Source: Corynebacterium lubricantis DSM 45231
GTDB lineage: Bacteria > Actinomycetota > Actinomycetes > Mycobacteriales > Mycobacteriaceae
DNA: 58,667 nucleotides
Assembly (NCBI RefSeq): GCF_000379425.1
Contig: NZ_KB902189.1
Span: 1-58,667, forward strand
Direction of reading: 5' to 3'
Shown here one piece after another: positions 8,335 to 19,671 of the stretch. The translations under genes were made by a program, and so were the position numbers. Every line of letters begins with the position of its first letter. Position 1 is the first letter of the stretch. The notes beneath the pieces were generated by a model that was not told where the DNA came from, searched no databases, and saw only the letters and a program-made list of their open reading frames with translations.

Positions 8335-9558
8335 TTATGCTTCCTTCTCGACGACAGCTGCAAGACCCTGGCCGCCACCGATACACATGGTGACCAGTGC
8401 GCGCTTGGCATCGGTGCGCGCCATGTAGTGCGATGCGGTGACCATCATGCGAGCGCCGGTAGCACCAACTGGGTGGCCCAAGGAGATACCAGAACCGGAT
8501 GGGTTGAGGCGCTCGTCGTCAGGCGAAATGCCCCAATCCTCCAAGCAAGCCAGAGCCTGTGCTGCGAAGGCCTCATTGAGCTCGATGAGATCGATGTCGT
8601 CGAAGGTCAGGTCGAGGCGGTCGAAGAGCTTCTTCGTCGCAGCGACAGGGCCAATGCCCATGGTTTCAGGAGCGACACCGGCGACGGCCCAGCCCTTGAG
8701 AGTGAGGGATGGAGACAGGCCGAGCTCTTCGGCCTTGGCGCGGGTGGTCACGATCATGGCTGCGGCACCATCGTTCTGGCCCGAAGCGTTACCGGCGGTG
8801 ACGGTAGCATCGTCGAACTGGCGGCCCATGACGGGACGTAGCTTAGCCAGGGACTCCAAGGTGGTCTCTGGGCGGATGTGCTCGTCTTTGTCCACGATGA
8901 TGGGATCGCCCTTGCGCTGTGGGACCGCAACTGGAACGATCTCGGCGCTGAAGTGGCCAGCATCAGTGGCAGCTGCTGCGCGCTGGTGAGAGTGGTATGC
9001 CATCTCGTCCTGCTTCTCGCGTGGGATCTTGTACTCGATGCGGACGTTTTCAGCGGTCTCGATCATGCCGCCAGGGATTGGGTGGTTCTTGCCGCCGGCC
9101 TTTTCGCGGCCCTCTGCGAGGCGATCGTGCAGCACCATGTCGCCGCCCTTCTTGCCCCAGCGGATGTCTGCGTCGACCGTGTACTCGGTGCGCGACATAG
9201 ATTCCGCACCACCAGCGATGATGAGATCTGCTGCGCCAGCGGAAATGTGTGCCGCCGCGGTGGCGATGGCCTGCAGGCCGGAACCACAACGACGATCCAA
9301 CTGCATGCCCGGAACGGACTCGCCCAAACCTGCATCGAGCGCGACTACGCGGCCGAGGGCTGGGGCAGCACCGTTTGGCGAGGCCTGGCCAAGAATGAGG
9401 TCATCGATCTGCTCCGGGTTAACACCGGACTCTTCGACGACAGCCTTGACGACGATGGACGCGAGATCCTGGACAGGGACGCCGGTGAACGCACCACCGT
9501 AGCGGCCGACAGCGGTGCGCTTTGGGTTACAGATGACAATATCGGTGGGGTTAGACAT
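8335..9558 (-). CDS. pcaF: Beta-ketoadipyl-CoA thiolase
   Basis: A 407-residue thiolase. The nucleophilic cysteine is in LDRRCGSGLQAI, and the C-terminal motifs NPSGSGISLGHPVGATGAR and CIGGGQGLA hold the catalytic histidine and second cysteine. It cleaves 3-oxoadipyl-CoA to acetyl-CoA and succinyl-CoA. Context fixes the substrate: it lies between pcaR and pcaD, with the matching CoA-transferase pcaIJ divergent from pcaR. A general acetyl-CoA acetyltransferase would look similar in isolation. It starts 49 nt after pcaR on the same strand. Confidence 0.87.
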   Translation of the reverse strand: MSNPTDIVICNPKRTAVGRYGGAFTGVPVQDLASIVVKAVVEESGVNPEQIDDLILGQASPNGAAPALGRVVALDAGLGESVPGMQLDRRCGSGLQAIATAAAHISAGAADLIIAGGAESMSRTEYTVDADIRWGKKGGDMVLHDRLAEGREKAGGKNHPIPGGMIETAENVRIEYKIPREKQDEMAYHSHQRAAAATDAGHFSAEIVPVAVPQRKGDPIIVDKDEHIRPETTLESLAKLRPVMGRQFDDATVTAGNASGQNDGAAAMIVTTRAKAEELGLSPSLTLKGWAVAGVAPETMGIGPVAATKKLFDRLDLTFDDIDLIELNEAFAAQALACLEDWGISPDDERLNPSGSGISLGHPVGATGARMMVTASHYMARTDAKRALVTMCIGGGQGLAAVVEKEA

Positions 9559-9607
9559 GAGATGCCTTTCTGAGGAGATCGAAGCTGGTGAGAAAACTGG
9601 TGCTGTT

Positions 9608-10378
9608 CTAAGTCTGGGCCGTGGCGATTAAGTCTTTGGAGATGTCTCTGCAGGTTGAGAGCAGCTCGGGGAGAAAATCTTCCACCAAGGTGTCCAACGA
9701 GCGGACTGAGGTCTGAGTGGAAATATTCACCGCAGCGATGACTTCTCCGGACGAATTGTGAATAGGTGCTGCGAGGGAACGCAGCCCTGGTTCGAGCTCT
9801 TGGTCAACCAGGCACCATCCATCATTGCGCACTTGTTGCAAGGTGGCACGTAAATCGACTTCATCGATTTTCGTTATCGGTGTCAGGGTGTTGATCTCGG
9901 CGGACTCAAAATAGCGGTCGAGCGCGTCGGGGGTGAGCCCGGCAAGAAGTACGCGGCCCATGGACGTGGCATAGGCGGGAAACCTAGTGCCGATAGTGAT
10001 ATTGACCGTCATGATGCGGCGTACCGGGACGCGGCCAACATAAACCACCTCAGTACCATCCAGAACCGACAAGGAACAGGACTCATCAATAGTGCGCGAG
10101 AGCTTTTCCAAGTGGGGTTGAGCGATCGCAGGCAGGCCGAGCCCTGACATATACGAGTAACCCAGTTCCAAGATTGCGGGGGTGAGCCAAAACTCCGAAC
10201 CATCGGTGTCGGCGTAGCCTTCCGCAACCAGGGTGTGCAAGAACCTGCGCGCGGTGGCGCGGGCGAGCCCGGTGGCCTCCGCGACGCTGGAGAGATTCTG
10301 GCGAGGATGCTGCGCATTGAAGGACCGGATCACGGCCAGACCACGTGAAAGTGACTGGACGTGTGGGGATTCCGCCAT
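9608..10378 (-). CDS. pcaR: IclR-family regulator of the beta-ketoadipate genes
   Basis: A 256-residue IclR-family protein of the PcaR/PobR/PcaU type. It has an N-terminal winged helix (VQSLSRGLAVIRSF...GLARATARRFLHTLVAEGY), then the effector domain with LPAIAQPHLEKLSRTIDESCSLSVLDG and the family stretch WCLVDQELEPGLRSLAAPI. The start has a strong AGGAGG 8-9 nt upstream. It is divergent from pcaIJ across 113 bp, as in C. glutamicum, where PcaR represses the pca genes. It probably regulates both directions and itself. Confidence 0.85.
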   Translation of the reverse strand: MAESPHVQSLSRGLAVIRSFNAQHPRQNLSSVAEATGLARATARRFLHTLVAEGYADTDGSEFWLTPAILELGYSYMSGLGLPAIAQPHLEKLSRTIDESCSLSVLDGTEVVYVGRVPVRRIMTVNITIGTRFPAYATSMGRVLLAGLTPDALDRYFESAEINTLTPITKIDEVDLRATLQQVRNDGWCLVDQELEPGLRSLAAPIHNSSGEVIAAVNISTQTSVRSLDTLVEDFLPELLSTCRDISKDLIATAQT

Positions 10379-10454
10379 GTTGTGCCCCTCCTTTTGGTCT
10401 TTTCGGTGTGAGGTGTGTTGCTTAGCTTAGCGAAAAAAGTGCGCCTTGTGAACC

Positions 10455-10467
10455 CTTGTGCAACAAG
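10455..10467. promoter_or_regulatory. Inverted repeat in the pcaR-pcaI intergenic region
   Basis: CTTGT-gca-ACAAG is a 5-3-5 inverted repeat 25 bp before the pcaI start, preceded by two copies of CCTTGTG spaced by 3 bp. It is the most symmetrical site in the 113-bp divergent region and a plausible PcaR operator. The arms are short, so chance is not excluded. Confidence 0.3.
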
Positions 10468-10491
10468 TGAACGTCCATGTAAGGTGGACCC

Positions 10492-11235
10492 ATGCTTGAT
10501 AAAACAATCGCTTCCGTAGATGCGGCTGTGGCTGACATCCCTGACGGCGCTTCCATCGCCGTTGGTGGTTTTGGCTTGGTTGGCATCCCTGCCCGACTGA
10601 TCGACGCTCTCCGTGCACAAGGTGCCGGCGACCTAACCATCATTTCCAACAACCTTGGCACCGACGGTTTCGGCCTCGGCCTGCTGCTCGAGGATGGAAA
10701 AATCTCCCGTTCCATCGGCTCGTACATCGGCTCGAATAAGGAATATGCCCGCCAGTACCTCTCCGGTGAGCTCACTGTGGAGTTCACCCCACAGGGTACC
10801 CTCGCTGAGCGCCTTCGCGCTGGTGGTGCAGGTATTCCGGCGTTCTACACCAAGGCCGGTGTGGGTACCCAGCTCGCCGAGGGTGGCATCCCAACGCGTT
10901 ACAACACTGACGGCACCATCGCGGAATACTCCCGCCCTAAGGAAGTTCGTGAGTTCAATGGCGAGGCCTACGTGATGGAAGAGGGCATTCGCGCAGATTT
11001 CGCTTTCGTTCATGCCAACAAGGCAGACCGTTACGGCAACGTCGTGTTCTCGAAGACGGCACAAAACTTCAACCCAGATGCTGCAAAGAGCGGCAAGGTC
11101 ACCATCGTCCAGGCGGAGTTCGTGGTCGATGAAATCAGCCCAGAAGAGATCGACCTGCCAGGTATCTACGTCGACCGTGTGGTCGAGGTCGGACCACAGG
11201 AAACGGGCATCGAAAACAGGACGGTGAGCAACTAA
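10492..11235 (+). CDS. pcaI: 3-oxoadipate CoA-transferase, alpha subunit
   Basis: A 247-residue alpha subunit of a family I CoA-transferase, which with PcaJ activates 3-oxoadipate using succinyl-CoA. The N-terminal [20 protein letters not shown] and [11 protein letters not shown] stretches are diagnostic, followed by [17 protein letters not shown]. Start ATG at 10492 has AAGGTGG 4 nt upstream. Its stop codon overlaps the pcaJ start by one base (TAATG), so the two subunits are coupled. It is divergent from pcaR. Confidence 0.9.
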   Translation: MLDKTIASVDAAVADIPDGASIAVGGFGLVGIPARLIDALRAQGAGDLTIISNNLGTDGFGLGLLLEDGKISRSIGSYIGSNKEYARQYLSGELTVEFTPQGTLAERLRAGGAGIPAFYTKAGVGTQLAEGGIPTRYNTDGTIAEYSRPKEVREFNGEAYVMEEGIRADFAFVHANKADRYGNVVFSKTAQNFNPDAAKSGKVTIVQAEFVVDEISPEEIDLPGIYVDRVVEVGPQETGIENRTVSN

Positions 11236-11882
11236 TGACTTGGAATCGTGAACAAATGGCGGCTCGCACCGCCGAAGAGCTTGAAAATGGCCAGTACGTC
11301 AACCTGGGCATCGGTATGCCCACCCTGATTCCTGGCTTCCTGCCAGAGGGCCTCGAAGTTGTCCTGCACTCTGAAAACGGCATCCTCGGCGTCGGCGCTT
11401 ACCCGAAGGACGACGAAGTTGATCCGGAGATGATCAACGCAGGCAAGGAAACCATCACTATCGGCCCTGGTGGTTCTTTCTTCTCCTCCTCCGAATCCTT
11501 CGGAATGATCCGTTCCCGCGCTATCGACGTGGCAGTCCTCGGAGCAATGGAGGTCTCGCAGTACGGTGACCTGGCCAACTGGATGATTCCAGGCAAGATG
11601 GTCAAGGGCATGGGCGGCGCAATGGACCTCGTCCACGGCGCGAAGAAGATCATCTTGATGATGGACCACACCACCAAGAAGGGTGATTCGAAGGTCCTGA
11701 CTGAGTGCAAACTTCCACTTACCGGTTCGAAGTGCGTCGATTTGATCGTGACCAACTACGCGGTCTTCGAGGTTGATTCCAAGAAGGGCCTCACCCTCGT
11801 CGAGGTTGCTGAGGGCGAGACTCTTGACTCCGTTCGCGAAGTCACCGAGGCGCCTTATGAAATCGCCGAGAACCTGAAGTAG
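11235..11882 (+). CDS. pcaJ: 3-oxoadipate CoA-transferase, beta subunit
   Basis: A 215-residue beta subunit of the family I CoA-transferase. The catalytic glutamate lies in [14 protein letters not shown], the covalent CoA-thioester site of this family; [15 protein letters not shown] [11 protein letters not shown] and [19 protein letters not shown] are also typical. It overlaps pcaI by one base and completes the two-step conversion, with PcaF, of 3-oxoadipate to central metabolites. Confidence 0.9.
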   Translation: MTWNREQMAARTAEELENGQYVNLGIGMPTLIPGFLPEGLEVVLHSENGILGVGAYPKDDEVDPEMINAGKETITIGPGGSFFSSSESFGMIRSRAIDVAVLGAMEVSQYGDLANWMIPGKMVKGMGGAMDLVHGAKKIILMMDHTTKKGDSKVLTECKLPLTGSKCVDLIVTNYAVFEVDSKKGLTLVEVAEGETLDSVREVTEAPYEIAENLK

Positions 11883-11941
11883 GAACTCGAGAGAATTGAC
11901 CGAGGGAACTTGACTCGCCGATTAGAATCAAAAGGGCTATG

Positions 11942-11975
11942 TCGGGTGGGGACGATACAATCAATCTTCACCCGA
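11942..11975. promoter_or_regulatory. Inverted repeat around a possible -10 element, upstream of clpX
   Basis: TCGGGTG and CACCCGA form a perfect 7-bp inverted repeat separated by 20 bp that contain GATACAAT, a fair -10 hexamer. It lies 60 bp after pcaJ and 110 bp before clpX. It could be an operator around a clpX promoter or a weak stem after pcaJ. There is no T-tract, so a simple terminator is unlikely. Confidence 0.25.
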
Positions 11976-12024
11976 TGGCAATATTCTTCACGCTTTGAGT
12001 GTTGAGGAATGCAGTAGTTCATGA

Positions 12025-12053
12025 AGAGATCAGAGAGTGAAAATTTGATCTCT
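12025..12053. promoter_or_regulatory. 8-bp inverted repeat in the clpX leader
   Basis: AGAGATCA and TGATCTCT are perfect inverse complements separated by 13 bp, ending 31 bp before the clpX start. In RNA this would form a short hairpin; in DNA it could be a protein site. clpX of actinobacteria is commonly stress-controlled through ClgR, but the sequence does not match that motif well. Confidence 0.25.
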
Positions 12054-12084
12054 CGAGTACAGCGAAGCGAGTTTAAGTTCCCTT

Positions 12085-13362
12085 ATGGCAATCACCCAAG
12101 ATAGCTCCGACCTGCTCAAGTGTTCCTTCTGCGGGAAGAGCCAAAAGCAAGTCAAGAAGCTCATCGCCGGCGGTGGCGTTTATATCTGCGATGAGTGCAT
12201 TGAACTGTGCAACGAGATCATCGAAGAAGAACTCCAGGCTGCTCAGGATGAAAACTCCTCCGAGGAGAATCGTCTCCCTCGTCCTTCCGAGATTTCTTCC
12301 TTCCTCGATCAATATGTGATTGGGCAGGACAGCGCGAAGCGCACCTTGTCTGTCGCCGTGTACAACCATTACAAGCGGATCAAGGCCGAAGACCAGGCCT
12401 CGTCGCGAAGCAAGCGCGACGACAGCGTGGAAATCTCAAAGTCCAATATCCTCCTGCTGGGGCCTACTGGTTCCGGTAAGACCTATTTGGCGCAGACCTT
12501 AGCGCGCATGCTCGACGTGCCCTTCGCTATCGCTGATGCCACAAGCCTGACCGAAGCCGGATATGTCGGCGAAGACGTAGAAAATATTCTGCTGAAGCTG
12601 CTGCAGGCAGCTGACTTCGACGTGAATCGTGCACAGCGCGGAATCATTTATATCGACGAGGTAGACAAGATCTCGCGCAAGAGCGAGAACCCCTCGATCA
12701 CCCGCGACGTGTCGGGTGAAGGCGTGCAGCAGGCACTGCTGAAAATCCTCGAAGGCACTGTCGCATCGGTGCCTCCACAGGGTGGGCGTAAGCACCCGAA
12801 CCAGGAGTTCATCCAGGTAGATACCTCAAATATCTTGTTCATCGTGGCAGGCGCGTTCGCCGGCTTGGACAAGGTGGTCGCCGAGCGTGTGGGCAAGAAG
12901 GGGATCGGCTTCGGCGCTGAGATCGACTCCGCGGACGAGCGCGGCAAGCAGAACTTGTTCTCTCAAGCCCAGCCGGAGGACCTGGTGAAATTCGGGTTGA
13001 TCCCTGAGTTCATCGGCCGTCTTCCGATTGTCGCGACAGTAGATAACCTTGATCGCGAATCACTGGTCCGCGTGCTCACCGAGCCGAAGAACTCCCTGGT
13101 CAAGCAATATGAGCGTCTCTTTGCCATGGATGATGCACAGCTAACCTTCACCGACACAGCACTCAACGAGATCGCCGATAAGGCCTCTGAGCGCGGTACC
13201 GGTGCGCGTGGCTTGCGTGCGATCATGGAGGAAATTCTCGTCCCGATCATGTACGAACTTCCAGACCGAGATGATGTCGTCGAGGTCATCATCTCCGATG
13301 GGGTTGTGCGCGGGGACGCAGAGCCAACCTTCGTGCTTGCCGACGAAGAGAAGAGCGCTTAG
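12085..13362 (+). CDS. clpX: ATP-dependent Clp protease ATP-binding subunit ClpX
   Basis: AAA+ unfoldase that recognises tagged substrates and feeds them to the ClpP chambers. At 425 residues it is of normal length. The N-terminal zinc domain has C13, C16, C35 and C38. Walker A is GPTGSGKT (about residue 125), Walker B is [10 protein letters not shown], the pore loop is GYVGEDVE, and sensor 2 is [11 protein letters not shown]. No clpP gene is adjacent, which is usual for Corynebacterium. The ribosome binding site before the ATG is weak. The stop overlaps the end of the convergent TetR gene by 4 bp. Confidence 0.96.
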   Translation: MAITQDSSDLLKCSFCGKSQKQVKKLIAGGGVYICDECIELCNEIIEEELQAAQDENSSEENRLPRPSEISSFLDQYVIGQDSAKRTLSVAVYNHYKRIKAEDQASSRSKRDDSVEISKSNILLLGPTGSGKTYLAQTLARMLDVPFAIADATSLTEAGYVGEDVENILLKLLQAADFDVNRAQRGIIYIDEVDKISRKSENPSITRDVSGEGVQQALLKILEGTVASVPPQGGRKHPNQEFIQVDTSNILFIVAGAFAGLDKVVAERVGKKGIGFGAEIDSADERGKQNLFSQAQPEDLVKFGLIPEFIGRLPIVATVDNLDRESLVRVLTEPKNSLVKQYERLFAMDDAQLTFTDTALNEIADKASERGTGARGLRAIMEEILVPIMYELPDRDDVVEVIISDGVVRGDAEPTFVLADEEKSA

Positions 13363-14123
13363 TAAATCTCGCTGTCAATCCCATAAAGTTCGCCGTTACC
13401 TTCATCATTAGGTACCGGCGACTTTTGCGTGAGGTAGCTGGAATGACCAGAATCAGGGATGTTGGAAGTCAAGAAGGCGAGCACGGCATCAATGATGAAG
13501 CGGCGCATACCCTCGGTGTTTTCCCGACTCAGCAAATCAATATCGAACAGGTTCAAAGTGAGATTACGGCTGGTCACGCGGTAACTAGTCAGCGAAATAA
13601 TCAACACCAAGATGTCATCCGCGGAAATATCGGGGCGGAAAGCGCCGACATCCTGGCCCATCATGAGCAGACGCTCGAGGTGGAGCGTGAGGTCTGAGGA
13701 GTCGGAGATTGCCGACATCTCTTTTACTTCAAGGACGGGATTTAAGCTCTCGCGCATGATTAGACGCAGCGCTTCGGGGCGCTCGGCCATCCGATAATAC
13801 AGTGCATCAACGAATCGGCGAACCCCTTCGACCGGTACAGCATAGGACCGGTCGAGCAACTCAGCCGGAGGCTGCATGGTGCTAATCGCCGAGACCAGCG
13901 CTTGCTGATACAGACCCTTCTTGTCGCCGAAATGATAGTGAATCATTCTCTTCGACATGCCAGAGTCTTTGGCAATTGCATCGAGCTTGGTATCGGCGAA
14001 TCCTTGTTCTGAAAAATATTCGAGGGCGATAGATATGACATGTTCGACGGGAACCCCACTCGAGGCTTCCGGTAAATCGGCCTCGAAGGGTTCCTGTTCC
14101 TGAGCATTTCTGCTGTCAGTCAT
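13359..14123 (-). CDS. TetR-family transcriptional regulator
   Basis: A 254-residue TetR-like repressor. The helix-turn-helix is within about residues 25-75 ([44 protein letters not shown]). The C-terminal ligand domain is not assignable to a ligand. The start at 14123 (MTDSRN) follows GGAGG by 9 nt; a further ATG 27 nt upstream lacks such a site. It is convergent with clpX and divergent from mdh. The same gene order occurs in C. glutamicum, so it is a core gene and not a recent arrival. Targets are unknown. Confidence 0.85.
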   Translation of the reverse strand: MTDSRNAQEQEPFEADLPEASSGVPVEHVISIALEYFSEQGFADTKLDAIAKDSGMSKRMIHYHFGDKKGLYQQALVSAISTMQPPAELLDRSYAVPVEGVRRFVDALYYRMAERPEALRLIMRESLNPVLEVKEMSAISDSSDLTLHLERLLMMGQDVGAFRPDISADDILVLIISLTSYRVTSRNLTLNLFDIDLLSRENTEGMRRFIIDAVLAFLTSNIPDSGHSSYLTQKSPVPNDEGNGELYGIDSEIY

Positions 14124-14145
14124 GTTCACTTTCCTCCGAGCAGCA

Positions 14146-14155
14146 ATCACGTGAT
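14146..14155. promoter_or_regulatory. Perfect 10-bp palindrome ahead of the TetR gene
   Basis: ATCACGTGAT is a perfect palindrome 23 bp upstream of the TetR-family start, in the expected position for an autoregulatory operator. It is shorter than a full TetR-family site, so the true operator may be longer and less symmetrical. Confidence 0.3.
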
Positions 14156-14234
14156 GTCATGGCACAAGCGGACAATTATACGGATTGGTGCAATCATCTT
14201 CCGTAACCTATCGTGCCCGAAACCCACCCAGAAT

Positions 14235-14243
14235 TGTGGATAA
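14235..14243 (-). promoter_or_regulatory. Perfect DnaA box between TetR and mdh
   Basis: TGTGGATAA, that is TTATCCACA on the minus strand, is identical to the high-affinity DnaA box. It lies in the 326-bp TetR-mdh intergenic region, about 210 bp before mdh. Confidence 0.45.
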
Positions 14244-14252
14244 GTGTGGTTT

Positions 14253-14268
14253 TCCCAAACTTTTGGGA
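14253..14268. promoter_or_regulatory. Perfect 16-bp inverted repeat between TetR and mdh
   Basis: TCCCAAACTTTTGGGA has 7-bp arms around CT. It lies 130 bp upstream of the TetR start and 180 bp upstream of mdh, 10 bp from a DnaA box. It is a candidate operator for the TetR-family protein or another regulator of mdh. The remainder of the region carries a possible mdh -10 (TACAGT, about 14378-14383) and no gene. Confidence 0.35.
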
Positions 14269-14350
14269 GAAATTCCCCGGTAAATAGGGGGGAATAGGGG
14301 TACACCTGCGTCTCTTGGGCTGTCGGCTCCGTTCACCGCGGGGTGAGTAA

Positions 14351-15448
<1,098 letters not shown>

Positions 15449-15491
15449 TTCATAACCTGCCAGCAGCCACCAGACGGGCTAAGGTGGATAC

Positions 15492-16967
15492 ATGCGCTAC
15501 GGCATAGATTTTGGAACCACCCGAACAGTTATCGCGGAAGTGGATCGGGGGAACTACCCAGTAGTTAACGTCACCGATGCCGCGGGCGACCCGCAGGAAT
15601 TCATTCCTACGGTCATCGCCCACGATGGTGAAAAGTTGCTGTCTGGCTGGGATGCCGAAGCATTTGAGGGAGCGGAACTCACCCGCTCGTTTAAGCGTTA
15701 CCTTTCTGCACCTGATGCCTCCGCGCACACCGAAGTGAAGGTCGGGGACAAAGTCTTCCCTCTGTCTACGGTGTTCGGGCACTTTGCCGCCTATGTCATT
15801 GACAAGCTGAAGGCCGGTGTCGCTGCGGATGAGCCGATCGAAGTGATCTTAGGCGTTCCCGCTCACGCGCGTTCCGCGCAGCGCCTGCTTACCGTGGATG
15901 CTTTTACCCGCGCCGGCGCCACAGTGTTGGGCTTGGTCAACGAGCCCAGCGCTGCTGGTTTTGAGTACAGCCACCGCTACTCCCGCACCCTGAACACGAA
16001 GCGCACCTCCATCATTGTCTTCGACCTTGGTGGCGGCACCTTTGATGCGACCTTGCTGCGCATCGACGGACTCGACCACGTGGTCGAGCGCTCCACGGGT
16101 ATTGCACGACTCGGTGGCGATGATTTCGACGATGTCCTTGCGGGGCTGGCGTTGTCTCCTGAGCAGCTCTCTGCGGGTGTGCCGGTGCGCACCATGGATG
16201 CGATTCGCCGCGCTAAGGAACAGATCAAGCCCCAGACCAGGAAGATCCTCATCGACCTGCCCGACGGCGAAGCTGTCGTTCCCGTCGCCGATTTCTTCGA
16301 GGCAGCCACTCCATTGGTAGAAAGCACCGTGGAGGCGCTGAAGCCGCTGCTCGGCGAGCAGGATTCCCTGCGTGAAACCGAAATCGCTGGCCTCTACCTT
16401 GTGGGCGGCGCATCGGCGCTGCCTCTGGTGGCGCGGATTCTGCGCGAGCGCTTCGGTCGCCGCGTGCACCGCTCGCCACTGCCTACGGCATCCACCGCTG
16501 TTGGTTTGGCCATTGCCGCCGATCCTGATTCGGCAGTCCAGCTGCGCGACCGCCTAGCCCGGCGCATCGGCGTGTTCCGTGAGGAAGACGAAGGTGCCAC
16601 CATCAGCTTCGATGAATTGGTGGGGCCGGAGGACTCGTCGCAAAGCGATGGCGAAATCAAGGTGACGCGCAACTACCAGGCCGCGCACAATGTCGGTGTG
16701 TTCCGCTACGTGGAGTACTCCAGCATGGACGACGACAGCCCGGGTGATTTCTCGGTGCTCGCCGAGGTGCGCGTGCCTTTCGAGCGAGGCCTGCGCGACG
16801 TGGCCAATCTTCAGCAGGTAGAGATCGCGCGGTCGGGGAGTGGGCCGCTGGTCCGTGAGACGATCACCATCGACTCGGACGGTGTGGCCACGATTCATAT
16901 CGCCCTCGATGACGGGTTTGAAGTAACAGTCCAAGCCGAGGTAGGGGTCGCTGCTGCAACCGGCTAA
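15492..16967 (+). CDS. Short Hsp70-family (DnaK-like) protein
   Basis: A 491-residue protein with an Hsp70-type actin-fold ATPase. Phosphate loop 1 is [10 protein letters not shown] at the N-terminus; [16 protein letters not shown] is the second phosphate motif, with [11 protein letters not shown] and the adenosine motif [16 protein letters not shown] (near residue 300). Only about 110 residues follow the ATPase domain, so the full substrate-binding and lid domains of DnaK are missing. It may act as a specialised chaperone or a sugar-kinase-like ATPase; no partner is visible. Conserved between mdh and valS in C. glutamicum. Confidence 0.85.
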   Translation: MRYGIDFGTTRTVIAEVDRGNYPVVNVTDAAGDPQEFIPTVIAHDGEKLLSGWDAEAFEGAELTRSFKRYLSAPDASAHTEVKVGDKVFPLSTVFGHFAAYVIDKLKAGVAADEPIEVILGVPAHARSAQRLLTVDAFTRAGATVLGLVNEPSAAGFEYSHRYSRTLNTKRTSIIVFDLGGGTFDATLLRIDGLDHVVERSTGIARLGGDDFDDVLAGLALSPEQLSAGVPVRTMDAIRRAKEQIKPQTRKILIDLPDGEAVVPVADFFEAATPLVESTVEALKPLLGEQDSLRETEIAGLYLVGGASALPLVARILRERFGRRVHRSPLPTASTAVGLAIAADPDSAVQLRDRLARRIGVFREEDEGATISFDELVGPEDSSQSDGEIKVTRNYQAAHNVGVFRYVEYSSMDDDSPGDFSVLAEVRVPFERGLRDVANLQQVEIARSGSGPLVRETITIDSDGVATIHIALDDGFEVTVQAEVGVAAATG

Positions 16968-16977
16968 ACTAGTCGGC

Positions 16978-19671
16978 GTGACTGATGCATTAGTGGGAAA
17001 GAATCGTGCGGATGCGCTCCCGAAGAATTGGGAGCCGCAGAACCTAGAGGCGGATATTTACAACAACTGGGTGGAGAAGGGCTACTTCACGGCCGATCCA
17101 GCCAGCGAGAAGCCGGGGTATTCCATCGTTCTTCCGCCGCCGAACGTGACGGGCCAGCTCCACATGGGCCACGCGCTCGACCACACGTTGGCGGATTCGC
17201 TGGTGCGTCGCAAGCGCATGCAGGGCTTTGAAGTTCTGTGGCTGCCGGGCATGGACCACGCCGGTATTGCCACCCAGTCCAAGGTCGAGGCGATGCTGCA
17301 GGAAACTGAGGGCAAGAGCCGCTACGACTACGGGCGCGAGGAATTTATCAAGCGCGTCTGGGAGTGGAAAGAGCAGTACGGCGGCACGATTACCACGCAG
17401 ATGCGCGCCATCGGCGACTCGGTGGACTGGTCGCGTGAGGCGTTTACGATGGACGACAACCTCTCGCGCGCCGTGCAGACGATCTTCAAAATGCTCTTCG
17501 ACAAAGGCATGATCTACCGCGACTACCGCCTGGTCAACTGGTCGCCCGTGCTCGAGACCGCCGTCTCCGACATCGAGGTCGTGTACAAGGACGTCGAGGG
17601 CGAGCTCGTTTCCATTCGTTACGGTTCGCTTAACGACGATGAACCGCACCTCATCGTTGCCACCACCCGTGTGGAAACCATGCTCGGCGACGTTGCCATT
17701 GCCGTGCATCCCGATGATGAGCGCTACAAGGACCTCATCGGCAAGGAATTTGACCACCCCTTCCGCGATGACCTGAAGCTCAAGGTCGTTGCTGATGATT
17801 ACGTGGACATGGAATTCGGTACCGGTGCTGTAAAGATCACCCCGGCGCACGACCCGAATGACTACGAGATGGGCCTGCGCCACAACCTGGACATGCCGAT
17901 CATCATGGACAAGACTGGCCGCATCGCCGATACCGGTACCCAGTTTGATGGCCTGACCCGCGAGGACGCCCGCGTCAAGGTGCGTGAAGCTCTCGCCGAG
18001 CAGGGCCGCATTGCCAAGGAGGTGCGCCCATACGTGCACTCCGTGGGCCACTCGGAGCGCTCCGGCGAGGCCATCGAGCCGCGCCTGTCGCTGCAGTGGT
18101 TCGTCAAGGTCGAGCAGCTGGCCAAGATGGCCGGCGACGCCGTGCGCGAGGGTGATACCAAGATCCACCCAGAGGGCATGGAAAAGCGCTACTTCGAGTG
18201 GGTCGACAACATGCACGACTGGACCATTTCGCGCCAGCTCTGGTGGGGCCACCGGATTCCTATCTGGTACGGGCCTGAAGGCGAAGTTGTCTGCGTCGGC
18301 CCCGATGAGGAGCCACCGGCCGGCTACGAGCAGGACCCAGACGTGTTGGACACTTGGTTCTCCTCTGCGCTGTGGCCATTTTCCACGATGGGCTGGCCGG
18401 AAAAGACCGCCGAGCTGGAGAAGTTCTACCCAACATCCGTACTGGTCACGGCCTACGACATCCTGTTCTTCTGGGTTGCCCGCATGATGATGTTCGGTAC
18501 CTTCGCAGCCAACGAGACCCCTGAGGTACTCGGCGCGGGTCCTGAAGGTCGCCCGCAGATCCCGTTCAAAGACCTCTACCTGCACGGCCTGGTGCGCGAC
18601 GAAAAGGGCCGCAAGATGTCCAAGTCGCTGGGCAACGGCATCAACCCGATGGACTGGGTCGACGAGTACGGCGCGGATGCGCTGCGCTTCGCCCTGGCTC
18701 GCGGCGCGAACCCTGGCGTGGACCTGCCGATCGGCGAGGACAACGCGCAGGCCGCGCGTAACTTCGCCACGAAGCTCTACAACGCCACCAAGTTCGCCCT
18801 GATGAATGGCGCTGCCGTGGGCGAGCTGCCTCCGCGCGAGGAGCTCACCGACGCGGATCGCTGGATTTTGGACCGTCTCGAAGAGGTGCGTTCGCGTGTC
18901 GACGAGCGACTGGACGACTACCAGTTCGCGAAGGCCAACGAGGACCTGTACCACTTCATCTGGGATGAGCTGTGTGACTGGTACTTGGAGATTGCCAAGA
19001 CCCAGATCCCGCGCGACGAAGAAACCGCGCAGGGCCGCAACACCCAGATCGTGCTGGGCCGCGCACTCGACGTTGTGCTGCGCCTTCTGCACCCGACGAT
19101 GCCTTTCATCACCGAGGTGCTCTGGCAGGCACTGACCGAAGAAGAGTCCATTACCCAGGCCACATGGCCAACGGAGGCAGATACCAACGGTGGGGCGGCG
19201 ACCGACGAGGTGGCGGCAACCCGTATTGAGGACGCGATCAAGCTGATCACCGAGTTGCGCCGTTTCCGCGCCGACCAGGGTGTGAAGCCTTCCCAGAAGG
19301 TGCCCGGCCAGATTGATTTTGTCGCCGCCGACCTGGAGGGCCAGGAAACCCTGGTGCGCGATATCGCGAAGGTTCAGGCACCGGGCGAGGACTTCAGCTC
19401 GTCGGCAAGCATTGAAATGCGTCTTTCCCAGACCACCTTGGACGTGGCCCTGGATACCTCGGGCACCGTCGACGTCGCGGCCGAGCGCAAGCGCCTAGAA
19501 AAGGAACTTGCTGCCGCACAGAAGGAGCTCGAGTCCACCGCGAAGCAGCTGGGTAACGAGCAGTTCCTCTCGAACGCGCCGGAGGCCGTGGTGGCGAAGA
19601 TCCGCGACCGTCAGCAGCTGGCGCAGGAAGAATCAGAACGACTGACCACCCGGTTGGAGGCATTGAAGTAA
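16978..19671 (+). CDS. valS: Valyl-tRNA synthetase
   Basis: Class I aminoacyl-tRNA synthetase of 897 residues that charges tRNA-Val and edits mischarged threonine. The HIGH motif appears as HMGH (residues 62-65) within [17 protein letters not shown], and KMSKS near residue 546. The C-terminal about 65 residues form the coiled coil typical of ValRS ([18 protein letters not shown]). It starts with GTG, 10 bp after the Hsp70-like gene. folC begins immediately after its stop. Confidence 0.97.
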   Translation: MTDALVGKNRADALPKNWEPQNLEADIYNNWVEKGYFTADPASEKPGYSIVLPPPNVTGQLHMGHALDHTLADSLVRRKRMQGFEVLWLPGMDHAGIATQSKVEAMLQETEGKSRYDYGREEFIKRVWEWKEQYGGTITTQMRAIGDSVDWSREAFTMDDNLSRAVQTIFKMLFDKGMIYRDYRLVNWSPVLETAVSDIEVVYKDVEGELVSIRYGSLNDDEPHLIVATTRVETMLGDVAIAVHPDDERYKDLIGKEFDHPFRDDLKLKVVADDYVDMEFGTGAVKITPAHDPNDYEMGLRHNLDMPIIMDKTGRIADTGTQFDGLTREDARVKVREALAEQGRIAKEVRPYVHSVGHSERSGEAIEPRLSLQWFVKVEQLAKMAGDAVREGDTKIHPEGMEKRYFEWVDNMHDWTISRQLWWGHRIPIWYGPEGEVVCVGPDEEPPAGYEQDPDVLDTWFSSALWPFSTMGWPEKTAELEKFYPTSVLVTAYDILFFWVARMMMFGTFAANETPEVLGAGPEGRPQIPFKDLYLHGLVRDEKGRKMSKSLGNGINPMDWVDEYGADALRFALARGANPGVDLPIGEDNAQAARNFATKLYNATKFALMNGAAVGELPPREELTDADRWILDRLEEVRSRVDERLDDYQFAKANEDLYHFIWDELCDWYLEIAKTQIPRDEETAQGRNTQIVLGRALDVVLRLLHPTMPFITEVLWQALTEEESITQATWPTEADTNGGAATDEVAATRIEDAIKLITELRRFRADQGVKPSQKVPGQIDFVAADLEGQETLVRDIAKVQAPGEDFSSSASIEMRLSQTTLDVALDTSGTVDVAAERKRLEKELAAAQKELESTAKQLGNEQFLSNAPEAVVAKIRDRQQLAQEESERLTTRLEALK

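Noticed and set aside
17044..19092. Long minus-strand open frame (about 680 codons) opposite valS
   Set aside because: It mirrors the conserved valS gene; its residues are rich in Arg, His, Leu and Val as expected of antisense frames in GC-biased codons.
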